A stretch of DNA of 64,000 nucleotides from Atopobium sp. ICM42b (lineage in GTDB: Bacteria > Actinomycetota > Coriobacteriia > Coriobacteriales > Atopobiaceae): the NCBI GenBank assembly GCA_000564995.1, contig JDFH01000014.1, positions 84,333 to 148,332 on the forward strand. The letters run 5' to 3'. Every line of letters starts with the position of its first letter. The first letter of the stretch is position 1. Of the stretch, positions 8,194 through 17,212 are shown piece after piece. The notes under the pieces are model-generated. The model saw only the letters and a program-made list of their open reading frames with translations. It did not search any database and was not told the origin of the DNA. Position numbers and translations under genes: made by a program.

Positions 8194-8895
8194 ATGGACG
8201 CCCAGGAAATTATTAATTACATTGCTACTTCAGAGAAGAAAACTCCCGTTAAGCTCTACGTCAAAGAGCGTGAGGGCGCTTCTGTGTCGTATGGCTCTTC
8301 TCGCGTGTATGGTGAGGGCAACTCAAAGGTAGTCTTTGGCGATTGGTCCGAGCTCAAGAGTGTTGTTGAGCAGAATGCAGACGCATTTGAGTATTTTGAT
8401 ATCGAGAATGACCGTCGTAACTCAGGTGTTCCTCTGCTGAATATGAAGGACGTAAACGCACGTATTGAGCCAGGTGCACTGATTCGTGAGCGCGTTGAGA
8501 TTGGTAACAATGCCGTCATTATGATGGGTGCTGTTATTAATATTGGTGCTGTTATTGGTGAGGGCACCATGATTGACATGGGCGCTGTTCTGGGTGGACG
8601 TGCAACCGTTGGTAAGAACTGCCACATTGGTGCCGGCACTGTTCTTGCTGGTGTTGTTGAGCCTGCATCTGCTACGCCAGTTATTGTTGAGGATAACGTC
8701 CTTATTGGCGCAAATGCCGTGGTTATCGAGGGCATTCGCGTTGGAGAGGGCGCTGTTGTCGCAGCAGGTGCTGTGGTAGTTGAGGACGTTCCAGCAAACG
8801 CTGTGGTAGCGGGATGTCCTGCACGTGTGATAAAAATGAAGGACCAGAAAACAGAGGGCAAGACAGCTTTGGTTGACGCTCTCCGCACGTTGTAA
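8194..8895 (+). CDS. dapH: Tetrahydrodipicolinate N-acetyltransferase
   Basis: DapH acetylates tetrahydrodipicolinate with acetyl-CoA, which defines the acetylase variant of the DAP pathway. The 233-residue protein has an N-terminal cap domain ([22 protein letters not shown]). A left-handed beta-helix of hexapeptide repeats follows (about 85-205), with [21 protein letters not shown]. Sequence and length agree closely with the Bacillus YkuQ/DapH type rather than the longer succinyltransferase DapD. The deacetylase and the epimerase DapF are not in this window. It starts 54 nt after dapB behind GAAAGGACG. Confidence 0.93.
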   Translation: MDAQEIINYIATSEKKTPVKLYVKEREGASVSYGSSRVYGEGNSKVVFGDWSELKSVVEQNADAFEYFDIENDRRNSGVPLLNMKDVNARIEPGALIRERVEIGNNAVIMMGAVINIGAVIGEGTMIDMGAVLGGRATVGKNCHIGAGTVLAGVVEPASATPVIVEDNVLIGANAVVIEGIRVGEGAVVAAGAVVVEDVPANAVVAGCPARVIKMKDQKTEGKTALVDALRTL

Positions 8896-8905
8896 TCGAG
8901 GTTAC

Positions 8906-10123
8906 ATGCCAGACGGCTCCAAAAAAGCACAGGGTTTTACCACCAACATTTCCTGCGTACACACAGAAAATTGGGCAGAGAAAAAAGAAGATTCTTGGTT
9001 TACCTACGAACTTCTCGCCGAAGATCCTAAGACGCACGCACGCGCCGGCATCTTCCATACTCCTCATGGTGATATTCCAACGCCTATTTTTATGCCGGTT
9101 GGTACTAAGGCAACCGTTAAAGGTTTGATGACCGATACCGTTCGTGACCTTGGCGCCAAAATTATTCTGGCAAATACGTACCATCTGTCTCAGCGCCCAG
9201 GAGATGAGCTGGTTGCACAGATGGGTGGCTTGCATGACTTTATGCAGTGGCATGGACCAATTCTGACGGATTCAGGCGGATTCCAGGTCTTTAGTCACGA
9301 GGAGTTCATGAAGCTCTCTGACGAGGGCGTTAAATTCCGTGCAGTAGATTACGATGGCGCATGGTCGTACTGGACGCCAGAAACTAATATGCAGATTGCG
9401 CAGAACCTTGGTGCAGACATTGTTATGCAGCTTGATCAGTGCGTAGGCTATCCTGCCGGGCGCAGAAAAGTTGAGCGCGGAGTTGAGCTTTCAAGCGCAT
9501 GGGCCGAAAGGTGCTTTAAGGCTCATACCCGTCCTGATCAGGCGCTCTTTGGCATTGTTCAGGGCGGCATGCATCTTGATTTGCGCAAGCGCTCCATTGA
9601 GCACCTTGAGTCGATTGGCGATTTCCCTGGTTATGGCATTGGTGGCTATTCCGTTGGAGAGCCTCACGAGGTCATGTTTGAGACGCTGGCGCCACTTTGC
9701 GCCGATTACATGCCTCGCAATAAGCCTCGCTACCTGATGGGCGTTGGTAATCCATCCACGCTGATCCGCGGTGTTGCTTGTGGCATTGATATGTTTGACT
9801 GCGTGCTTCCAACGCGCACCGCACGTATGGGTACCGCGTTTTCCCATGAGGGTCGCATGAACCTCAAGAACGCAAAGTACTTTGCAGATGCAGGCCCTAT
9901 TGATGCCAAGTGCACCTGTCCTGTCTGTACGGGCGGATATTCTCGCGCATATATCAATCACCTGGTTAAACAGCACGAGATGCTGGGCGGTCAGCTGCTT
10001 TCTATGCACAATATTTACTTCTTGCTTGAGCTGATGCGTCAGGCACGAGAAGCAATTCTTGCAGGTACCTACAGCGATTTTGTTGAGGAGTGGGAAAACT
10101 CTGACGGCGTGGTTGATTTCTAA
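8906..10123 (+). CDS. tgt: Queuine/preQ1 tRNA-ribosyltransferase
   Basis: Tgt exchanges guanine 34 of GUN-anticodon tRNAs for a queuosine precursor. The 405-residue protein shows ILTDSGGFQVFS, GGYSVGE, the catalytic region DMFDCVLPTRTARMG and the zinc site CTCPVC...INHLVKQHE. ATG 8906 is chosen because GAGG lies 5 nt upstream; a longer frame from TTG 8873 would overlap dapH. It follows dapH by 10 nt and may be cotranscribed, although the function is unrelated. No queuosine precursor synthesis genes are present here. Confidence 0.93.
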   Translation: MPDGSKKAQGFTTNISCVHTENWAEKKEDSWFTYELLAEDPKTHARAGIFHTPHGDIPTPIFMPVGTKATVKGLMTDTVRDLGAKIILANTYHLSQRPGDELVAQMGGLHDFMQWHGPILTDSGGFQVFSHEEFMKLSDEGVKFRAVDYDGAWSYWTPETNMQIAQNLGADIVMQLDQCVGYPAGRRKVERGVELSSAWAERCFKAHTRPDQALFGIVQGGMHLDLRKRSIEHLESIGDFPGYGIGGYSVGEPHEVMFETLAPLCADYMPRNKPRYLMGVGNPSTLIRGVACGIDMFDCVLPTRTARMGTAFSHEGRMNLKNAKYFADAGPIDAKCTCPVCTGGYSRAYINHLVKQHEMLGGQLLSMHNIYFLLELMRQAREAILAGTYSDFVEEWENSDGVVDF

Positions 10124-10149
10124 GTTCGCCTGGCGAGAACCCCGTCTTC

Positions 10150-10200
10150 TTGATAGCCCTGCGCAAGCAACTTTGATAGCCCTGCGCAAGCAACCTTGAT
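10150..10200 (+). repeat. 23-bp tandem duplication
   Basis: A 23-bp unit starting TTGATAGCCCTGCGCAAGC occurs at 10150-10172 and 10173-10195 with one end mismatch, then TTGAT starts a third partial unit. It lies between the tgt stop and the terminator. Confidence 0.8.
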
Positions 10201-10211
10201 TTAAATTTTTT

Positions 10212-10248
10212 ATGACTAGCTCACTAATTTGTGGGCTAGTCATTTTTT
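10212..10248 (+). terminator. Terminator of the lysA-dap-tgt operon
   Basis: ATGACTAGCTCAC and GTGGGCTAGTCAT form a 13-bp stem with one G-U pair and a TAATTT loop, followed by six T. A-T rich DNA on the left could allow function in both directions. Confidence 0.85.
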
Positions 10249-10340
10249 GTCCGGTGACACGGGTAGAATGAAAGAGATAAACATTCGCGGGCGCCCGAGG
10301 TGCCCCTGGCTGGCTCTGCCGCCACAGAAAAGAGGACATG

Positions 10341-13300
10341 ATGCCCGGCATCGAGAAAAGCACTCGTTGGAGTGTTCTTACACAAGACGTATATCTAGAG
10401 TCGCTGTTTAAAAAAGAATTGCACGTTACGCCACTTGTTGCTCGTGTATTAGTAGCACGTGGATTCACTGATGTAGCCACAGCTCAAGAGTTTCTCTCGC
10501 CGTCCTTGCAAAGGGATTGGCTTAATCCACAGTGTATTCCTGGAATGGCTGAGGTTGCCGCCCACGTTCATAAGGCAATTGTTGAGCATAAAAAGATTGC
10601 CGTTTTTGGTGATTTTGATGTTGATGGAATGAGTTCAACGTGTTTGCTTACTCTGGCTTTACGTCGATTGGGAGCAGATGTTTTGCCGTATATTCCGCAT
10701 CGTTTTGGTGAGGGATACGGACTTTCTAAAGAGGCTCTTGCAAGAGTTTTGCAAGATAGAAAGCCAGATTTAATTATTACGGTAGACAATGGCATTGCTG
10801 CCGCTCAAGAGGTTGCTTGGCTTTTGCAGCAGGGGATTGATGTTGTTGTTACCGATCATCATGAGCCCGCAGATCTGGTGCCCCAGGGTGTTCCAGTCAC
10901 TGATCCAAAGCTTGTTGAAGATTGTCCTTCTAGAGAGCTTGCTGGTGCAGGCGTTGCCCTTAAGCTGGTGCAGGTTTTAGGGCAGCTTCAAGATCAGCCT
11001 CAGCTTTGGCTTGATTATATTGATGTTGCCATGTTGGGCACACTGTCTGACATGATGATGCTCAACAAAGAGAATCGTGCGCTGGTCTCTGAAGGTGTTA
11101 AGCGTCTCCAGAAAGGTCTTCGTCCAGGTCTTGTGGCTCTAGCTGCTGTTGCTGGTCAAGATATTGCCCAGATTTCTGCAGATAATCTGCCGTTTTCTAT
11201 TATTCCTCGCCTTAATGCAGCAGGGCGCATGGGTACTACTGATATTGCGCTTGACCTTCTTCTTACAGAAGACGCTGAAGAGGCAACCATTCTTGCTGGA
11301 AAACTAGAAGAGATTAATGCCGAGCGTCGTGCTATTGAGGCAAAGCTTACCGATGAGGCACTTGAGCAGGCAAAAGAAATTTACGATGGCGGCCACGCAA
11401 TTGTGCTTGCCAAAGAGGGTTGGCATGAGGGCGTAAAGGGCATTGTTGCTTCAAGAATTGTTAATCGCTATCACGTGCCTTGCATTCTGTTTACCATCCA
11501 AGACGGCGTAGCTCGCGGTTCTGGCCGCTCTGTTGGCTCCGTTGATTTATTTCACGCCGTTGAACAGTGTGCAGACCTTACTGTCCGTTTTGGTGGCCAC
11601 CAAGGAGCCGTTGGCGTAACGGTAGAAACAGCAAAGATTGACGCATTCAGAAAGCGTTTATCAAAGGTTATGGCAGAGCTTCCAGAAGAAGAGTTTGAGG
11701 CTTCAGGAGAAGTTACAGCACTAGTAAACCTAGATGAAATCACCATCAACTCTATCGACGCGCTTGAGGCATTGCAGCCATTTGGTCAGGGTAATAAAAA
11801 GCCGCTCTTTGGCGTCAAGGGTGTAGTGATGAAGAATCGCTCGCGCGTTGGCGCAGGCGGAGCTCATCTTTGCTTTATGGCTTCAAATGGTATTTCTTCA
11901 ATTTCATCCATCATGTTTAGAACGCCTCATGTTGAGGCGGCAGCTGAGTATGACGGAGCTGTTGATTTGATTTTTGAAGCAGTTAACGAGACCTGGCAGG
12001 GCAGAACTAAGCCAAAACTCATGGTCAGAGATATTCTCTACAGAGACTTTACCGATGAAGATGACGGCCCCATTGAAGCAGATCTTCTCGGCAGCGCTGC
12101 TGACTTGCCCCTTGTGGTTACCAAGGAGACTACAGAGGCTGATGAGGCCTCCCAAGAACAGGCGCAGCAAAAGCGCCATGAGCTGGAGAGTCTTTCTTCT
12201 GAGGATCTCACTCAGACCTTGGTCACGTCCATGATTGGTTCAAGAGAGCTCTTGCCTCTGCAAAAGAAAACACTAGAGGTTCTCTCTCAAGGAACGTCTT
12301 GTCTCTCTGTCATGGCAACAGGTAGAGGTAAATCGCTTATCTTCCAGGTTCATGCTGCTCGTGTTGCGTTGCTGCAACATAAAATGAGCGTGTTTGTCTA
12401 TCCGCTGCGTGCCCTCATTAACGACCAGGTTCAAAGCATAAAAAACACCTTTGAGCCTCTAGGAATTTCTGTCGAGGTACTCAATGGAGAAACAGACCTT
12501 TCCAGCCGAGAAGACCTGTTTGCTCGCATGACAAACAATGAGCTTGATATTGTGCTGACTACTCCAGAGTTCTTCTCGCTCCACGCTGATCAATTTGCCA
12601 AGGCGCAAAACATCTCATTTGTAGTGTTTGACGAGGCACATCATGTGGGCATGAATGCTTCTGAGGGTAGACTTGCTTATGCACAAATGCCACAGGTACT
12701 AAAGATGCTTGGGAGTCCGCAGGTACTTGCCACAACAGCTACGGCTACCACGCAGTCAGCTCAGAACATCTGTGAGCTTCTCTCCATTGAAGCAGAGCAT
12801 GTATACAAAGATAAAACGGCTCGTACTAACCTTGAACTCAAGGACCTTCGCGGTGCTAAGGATAGGGAATGTGCGCTGCTTTCTCTTGTGTCAGATGGCA
12901 CAAAAACGGTTGTCTACGTCAATTCAAGGGAGCAAGCGCAGGCACTGACGCGTATGTTGCGCCATCGTATTCCAGAACTTGGTCATAAGATTGCGTTCTA
13001 TCATGCGGGTCTAACGCCTCAGATACGCAAGAACGTTGAACGCGCTTTTAGGCGTGGAGACGTTTGTTGCATCATTGCTACCAGTGCGTTTGGCGAGGGT
13101 GTCAACATCTCCGATATTCGCCAGGTTATCCTATATCACCTGCCGTTTGGTCGCGTTGCGTTCAATCAGATGAGCGGACGTGCAGGTAGAGACGGTAAGC
13201 CTTCTAAAATCCAGATGCTATTTGATGCGCATGATATGCGTGTGAACGAGCGCATTCTTTCTTCTCATGCACCACAGCGAGAAGCCCTGGTTGCTGTCTA

Positions 13301-13703
13301 TCGTGCTCTTACAGCGCTACAGTCAAAGCTTAGTGCACAGACAGCTGATTCAATGCTCACTGATGAAGACATTGCGCAGATGGCGCTAGAAATTGACCCA
13401 CGATCTAAGGCTGACGAGCAAACCGTTCGTGTTGCACTTGACGTTTTTGCTGAGCTAGGGTTTATTAGCATTGAGGGATTTGATCAAACGAGAACAATTT
13501 CCGTCAATAGTCAAGCTTCGCACATGGACTTGCTGGAGTCTGCACGCTACGCTGAGGGGCTTAAAGCGCACGCTGAGTTTGAATCATTTGCTCAGTGGGT
13601 ACTTTCTGCTTCACCAGAAGAGCTGGCAGATGCTATAACAAAACCCATCGTTCCAGAAATTGGTTCAACGTTTGATGGGGGAAGGGAGTCCTCTGATGAG
13701 TGA
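10341..13703 (+). CDS. recJ: RecJ single-strand exonuclease fused to a RecQ-like helicase
   Basis: The roughly 1,120-residue protein joins two repair enzymes. The N-terminal half (to about 590) is RecJ: DHH motif GDFDVDG (about 90-97), VTDHHEP (about 172), NAAGRMGTTD and the DHHA1 motif GGHQGAVG. The C-terminal half is a RecQ-like superfamily 2 helicase. It has Walker A ATGRGKS (about 660), the DEAH box VFDEAHH (about 763), TTATAT, YHAGLT and QMSGRAGRDG. I see no RecQ zinc cysteines or HRDC domain; the tail looks like a winged helix. RecJ alone is usually 550-800 residues. ATG 10338 is also possible, but AGAGG is better spaced for 10341. It overlaps rel by 8 nt. Confidence 0.92.
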   Translation: MPGIEKSTRWSVLTQDVYLESLFKKELHVTPLVARVLVARGFTDVATAQEFLSPSLQRDWLNPQCIPGMAEVAAHVHKAIVEHKKIAVFGDFDVDGMSSTCLLTLALRRLGADVLPYIPHRFGEGYGLSKEALARVLQDRKPDLIITVDNGIAAAQEVAWLLQQGIDVVVTDHHEPADLVPQGVPVTDPKLVEDCPSRELAGAGVALKLVQVLGQLQDQPQLWLDYIDVAMLGTLSDMMMLNKENRALVSEGVKRLQKGLRPGLVALAAVAGQDIAQISADNLPFSIIPRLNAAGRMGTTDIALDLLLTEDAEEATILAGKLEEINAERRAIEAKLTDEALEQAKEIYDGGHAIVLAKEGWHEGVKGIVASRIVNRYHVPCILFTIQDGVARGSGRSVGSVDLFHAVEQCADLTVRFGGHQGAVGVTVETAKIDAFRKRLSKVMAELPEEEFEASGEVTALVNLDEITINSIDALEALQPFGQGNKKPLFGVKGVVMKNRSRVGAGGAHLCFMASNGISSISSIMFRTPHVEAAAEYDGAVDLIFEAVNETWQGRTKPKLMVRDILYRDFTDEDDGPIEADLLGSAADLPLVVTKETTEADEASQEQAQQKRHELESLSSEDLTQTLVTSMIGSRELLPLQKKTLEVLSQGTSCLSVMATGRGKSLIFQVHAARVALLQHKMSVFVYPLRALINDQVQSIKNTFEPLGISVEVLNGETDLSSREDLFARMTNNELDIVLTTPEFFSLHADQFAKAQNISFVVFDEAHHVGMNASEGRLAYAQMPQVLKMLGSPQVLATTATATTQSAQNICELLSIEAEHVYKDKTARTNLELKDLRGAKDRECALLSLVSDGTKTVVYVNSREQAQALTRMLRHRIPELGHKIAFYHAGLTPQIRKNVERAFRRGDVCCIIATSAFGEGVNISDIRQVILYHLPFGRVAFNQMSGRAGRDGKPSKIQMLFDAHDMRVNERILSSHAPQREALVAVYRALTALQSKLSAQTADSMLTDEDIAQMALEIDPRSKADEQTVRVALDVFAELGFISIEGFDQTRTISVNSQASHMDLLESARYAEGLKAHAEFESFAQWVLSASPEELADAITKPIVPEIGSTFDGGRESSDE

Positions 13704-16041
13704 CGAGAGGACCAAAAAAGAAGCTAAGGCGCCAGGCGCAGATAATTACCGCCTGCTTGAGGGAGCTGTGCGCACGTATCTGCCTGAGGAGGCTCAGGCA
13801 AAGATTGCTGCTGCGTATGCCTTTGCTGCTAACTATCACAAAGACCAGCGTCGTCGTTCCGGCGAGCCTTATATCAACCACCCAGTTGAGGTAGCCCTTA
13901 TTCTTGCGCACGATCTTCACATGGATGAAGACACCATCTGCGCTGCTCTTATGCACGATACCGTAGAAGATACGTCTGCTTCACTAGATGAAATCTCTTC
14001 TCGCTTTGGTGAGTCAGTTGCAGAGCTTGTTGATGGCGTCACAAAACTTACGTCTATTGAGGTCAGCTCAATGGACGAGAAACAGGCACTTAACCTGCGC
14101 AAAATGTTCCTTGCCATGTCAAAAGACATTCGCGTCGTTATCATCAAGCTGGCTGACCGCCTCCATAACATGCGTACGTTGGCAGCACTTCCACCAGATC
14201 GTCGCTTGTTCAAGGCGCGAGAAACCATGGATGTGTATGCACCACTTGCTGACCGCTTAGGTATCTCTTCGGTTAAGTGGGAGCTTGAGGATTTGTCTTT
14301 CTTCTGGCTTGAACCAGAGGAGTACCAGCGTGTTGCTCGCATGGTATCTGACTCTCGTGCACAAAGAGAGAATGACCTTAACAACGCTAAGAAGACTCTG
14401 ACTGATGAGCTTAATGCTGCCGGTCTTACTGACTTCCAGATTACGGGACGCCCTAAGCACCTGTGGTCCATTTATCAAAAGATGGTCCGCAAGGGCAGAG
14501 AGTTCTCCAACATCTACGATCTTATCGCTCTGCGTGTTATTACTAAAAACGTAGGCGATTGCTATTCAGCACTTGGCGCTATCCATGCGCTATGGCATCC
14601 AATGCCTGGTCGTTTTAAGGACTATATTGCAACGCCAAAGGCAAATCTCTATCAGTCTTTGCACACAACGGTCATTGGCCCTGATGGTCGCCCTATTGAG
14701 ATTCAGATTAGAACTGCCGAGATGCATGAGGCATCTGAGTACGGTATTGCTGCTCACTGGCTGTATAAGGAGCAGGGCAATTCAAAGGGCAAGATGTCCT
14801 CTGAAGACAAGCTTATTGATTCAACTATCAACTGGATTCGCCGCAGTCTTGACTGGGCCGTTGAAGACGATATTGACGATCCCCACGAGTTCTTGGATAA
14901 CTTGCGCGTAGACCTCTTTGAGCATGAGATTTTTGTTTTCACCCCAAAGGGCGAGGTCATGAGCTTGCGTGTCAATTCAACACCTCTGGACTTTGCTTAC
15001 GCTGTTCACACCGAGGTGGGCAATCACTGTGTTGGTGCGCGCGTTAATGGCTCCGTAGTTCCACTGACGCATACGCTTCAGATGGGTGACCGCATTGAGA
15101 TTTTGACTAACAAGAACGCTCGCCCTTCTCGCGACTGGATGACGCTGGTAAAAACGCCGTCTGCACGTGCAAAGATCCGCAAGTATTTCTCGCAAGAGAA
15201 CAAGTCTGACGATGCTGAACGCGGTCGTTCTGAGCTTGCAAAAGAGCTACGTAAGCGTGGCTATGGCATCAGCGCTACGCGTACGGTTAAGGCGCTTGAT
15301 CAGCTCACCGAGCAGTTTGATTATCGCAGCGTAGATGACCTGTTTGCGGGAATTGGTGCAGGTAATCAGTCTGCTAAGCAGGTTGTTAATCGCGTGAGTG
15401 AAATATTAGAGGAGAAAAATCCCGAGGTTGTTACTGAGCAAGAGCGTAACGCGGCGCGCCTTCAGGAGAAGAACAAGGCAATTGCAAACGATCAGCCTTT
15501 GGTTCGCTCCTACGTTATTTCTCGTACCGCCAAAGGTAGTCGTCCCAAGAAGTCTAACTGCGGCGTTGTGGTAAACGGCGATCCAGATTTGCTTGTTCAT
15601 CTGGCGCATTGCTGCAATCCTGTTGCGGGTGACGATATTGTGGGCTTCATTACACGCGGTCGCGGTGTGTCTGTTCATCGCGCCAATTGCCCTAACGTTA
15701 AAGACCTGCTCAACGACCCAAAGCGTATCATCCCCGTTTCTTGGGATGCCAGCGGCGCTACTGAGTTTAGGGTAGAGATTGTCGTTGAGGCAACGGACCG
15801 TATGGGCCTTCTTAAGGACGTCACGGTTGCGCTGTCTGACGCGGGTGCAAACATTCTTTCTGCAGCTACACAAGTGGGTGAGCAGGGCGTAGTACGTATG
15901 CGTTTCTTGGTTTCTATCTCTGATACCAGCTTGCTTGATACCTTATTTGCATTTGTAACTCGCGTGCCTTCTGTCTACGACGCTCGTCGTATTATGCCAG
16001 GTGAAGGCGCTAATCAGATGAGAAGGAGACTCTATGGCTAA
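13696..16041 (+). CDS. rel: Bifunctional (p)ppGpp synthetase/hydrolase Rel
   Basis: This 781-residue long RelA/SpoT homologue makes and breaks the stringent-response alarmone (p)ppGpp. The HD hydrolase domain is intact (YINHPVEVALILAHD, AALMHDTVEDT). The synthetase domain carries KGREFSNIYDLIALRVI and TPKANLYQSLHTTV. A TGS domain (VFTPKGEVMSLRVNSTPLDFAYAVHTEVG) and a C-terminal ACT domain follow. Both activities are therefore likely. ATG 13696 has AAGGGAG upstream and overlaps the recJ stop by 8 nt. A TTG 36 nt upstream is in frame but would lie further inside recJ. Confidence 0.95.
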   Translation: MSDERTKKEAKAPGADNYRLLEGAVRTYLPEEAQAKIAAAYAFAANYHKDQRRRSGEPYINHPVEVALILAHDLHMDEDTICAALMHDTVEDTSASLDEISSRFGESVAELVDGVTKLTSIEVSSMDEKQALNLRKMFLAMSKDIRVVIIKLADRLHNMRTLAALPPDRRLFKARETMDVYAPLADRLGISSVKWELEDLSFFWLEPEEYQRVARMVSDSRAQRENDLNNAKKTLTDELNAAGLTDFQITGRPKHLWSIYQKMVRKGREFSNIYDLIALRVITKNVGDCYSALGAIHALWHPMPGRFKDYIATPKANLYQSLHTTVIGPDGRPIEIQIRTAEMHEASEYGIAAHWLYKEQGNSKGKMSSEDKLIDSTINWIRRSLDWAVEDDIDDPHEFLDNLRVDLFEHEIFVFTPKGEVMSLRVNSTPLDFAYAVHTEVGNHCVGARVNGSVVPLTHTLQMGDRIEILTNKNARPSRDWMTLVKTPSARAKIRKYFSQENKSDDAERGRSELAKELRKRGYGISATRTVKALDQLTEQFDYRSVDDLFAGIGAGNQSAKQVVNRVSEILEEKNPEVVTEQERNAARLQEKNKAIANDQPLVRSYVISRTAKGSRPKKSNCGVVVNGDPDLLVHLAHCCNPVAGDDIVGFITRGRGVSVHRANCPNVKDLLNDPKRIIPVSWDASGATEFRVEIVVEATDRMGLLKDVTVALSDAGANILSAATQVGEQGVVRMRFLVSISDTSLLDTLFAFVTRVPSVYDARRIMPGEGANQMRRRLYG

Positions 16042-16807
16042 TCAAAATGAGGGCTGCTCTTGCGGCCATAATCACGAGGAAGAGCACGGCCACGGTGGCT
16101 GCTGCGGTCATCATGGCGAGCATGGCCATGGTGAGCACGGTCATGGCGGTTGCTGCGGCCATCACGGCCACGGTGGTTGCCATCACGCAAAAGACCAGAT
16201 TGGAGTCTTTAAAGTAGGTCCTCTTGAGACTAACTGCTACATTTACGTTTCTGGTAATGAGTGCATGATTATTGATGCTGGTGCATCGGGTGCAGAGATT
16301 GCTGCACAGCTCTTGAACCTTGAGCTTAAGTACATTGTTGCTACTCACGGCCATGCTGATCATGTTGGCGGCGTTAAGGCTTTGAAGCTTGCTGTGCCTG
16401 GCGCTCAGTACCTCATCAACGAAGCAGATAATGAGCTTGCACAGAGGGCTCATAACTCAAACGAGATTTATGATGATGCTCCAGAGCCAGACGGTTTTCT
16501 CCACGAGGGAGATATTCTGACCATTGGAACTGCACAGTTCAAGATTATGGAAACTCCTGGTCACACTCCTGGTGGCATTGTTTTGGTGGGTGAGGGAACT
16601 GCTACTGGCGCCGTTTTTGTAGGCGATACGCTTTTCCAGGGCTCTGCAGGAAGAACAGACCTTCCAGGCGGCAACTTTGAGACACTTAAGGCTTCTTTGA
16701 ACCGTATCAAGACAGAGCTTGATCCAACCTCCATTATTTTGTCAGGACATGGAAATCAAACGTCTCTTGAGGCAGAGATAGCAACTAACCCTTTCTTACA
16801 GGATTAA
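16034..16807 (+). CDS. MBL-fold metallo-hydrolase with His/Cys/Gly-rich N-terminus
   Basis: The 257-residue protein has a glyoxalase II-like metallo-beta-lactamase domain from about residue 55. It carries LETNCYIYV, the metal motif THGHADHVGG, TPGHTPGG, VGDTLFQGSAGRTD and a final SGHGNQT. The first 53 residues are unusual: runs of CGHNHEEEHGHGGCCGHHGEH type built almost only of His, Gly, Cys and Glu. Such tracts bind zinc, nickel or copper in metal chaperones, so this one may load or store the metal. The domain suggests thioester hydrolysis, but the substrate is unknown. It overlaps the rel stop by 8 nt, so it is probably the last gene of recJ-rel. Confidence 0.9.
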   Translation: MANQNEGCSCGHNHEEEHGHGGCCGHHGEHGHGEHGHGGCCGHHGHGGCHHAKDQIGVFKVGPLETNCYIYVSGNECMIIDAGASGAEIAAQLLNLELKYIVATHGHADHVGGVKALKLAVPGAQYLINEADNELAQRAHNSNEIYDDAPEPDGFLHEGDILTIGTAQFKIMETPGHTPGGIVLVGEGTATGAVFVGDTLFQGSAGRTDLPGGNFETLKASLNRIKTELDPTSIILSGHGNQTSLEAEIATNPFLQD

Positions 16808-16880
16808 ATCAGCTATAACTTTGATGATTTAGCAAGACAGATTTGCATAGGTGCGGTATAGTACCTATGCAAACTTTTTA

Positions 16881-16964
16881 GCCCGAGTGGCGGAATGGCA
16901 GACGCGGAGGTCTCAAAAACCTTTGAGGAAACTCGTGTGGGTTCAAGTCCCACCTCGGGCACCA
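16881..16964 (+). tRNA. tRNA-Leu (anticodon CAA)
   Basis: The acceptor GCCCGAG pairs with CTCGGGC, CCA is encoded, there is a long variable arm, and the loop CTCAAAA gives anticodon CAA. It is a class II tRNA of 84 nt reading UUG. Confidence 0.95.
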
Positions 16965-17019
16965 GCTAAAAGTTTAAGCTAGATGTGAATTTCTCGTCAT
17001 ATCTAACTTGGTACTTGTA

Positions 17020-17212
17020 ATGTCTTCTTGTTAGAGGTAACCTTACAAGGTACTTTTGAAGCGGGATTGAACGTGAGTCCCCACCTACACAGCGCAAAAG
17101 CAGCTGTCTGGTCAGACAATTTAACCTTCGCACTCTACCTGTGCGTATTGTCTCCCAGTTGCTTGTGCACTGGGTTTTTTATTGTCGGACAAGCAATTGT
17201 CCAAGAGGGAAG
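17020..17212 (+). promoter_or_regulatory. infC-rpmI-rplT leader with attenuator (L20-leader type)
   Basis: The leader holds a perfect TGTCTG/CAGACA hairpin (about 17105-17119) and AGACAAT, which can pair with ATTGTCT at 17147-17153. A full terminator follows: CCCAGT (17154-17159), ACTGGG (17169-17174) and six T. A last hairpin, GGACAA-GCAA-TTGTCC (17187-17202), sits beside the ribosome-binding site. The arrangement fits the leaders through which ribosomal protein L20 represses its own operon in Gram-positive bacteria. Alternative pairing is inferred. Confidence 0.65.
17154..17180 (+). terminator. Attenuator terminator in the infC leader
   Basis: A 6-bp stem CCCAGT/ACTGGG with a 9-nt loop is followed by TTTTTT, about 33 nt before the infC start. 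Its position upstream of a gene suggests premature termination control. Confidence 0.75.

Noticed and set aside
9491-10480. 329-codon minus frame over tgt
   Set aside because: Shadow of tgt running through its terminator into recJ; no recognisable protein features.
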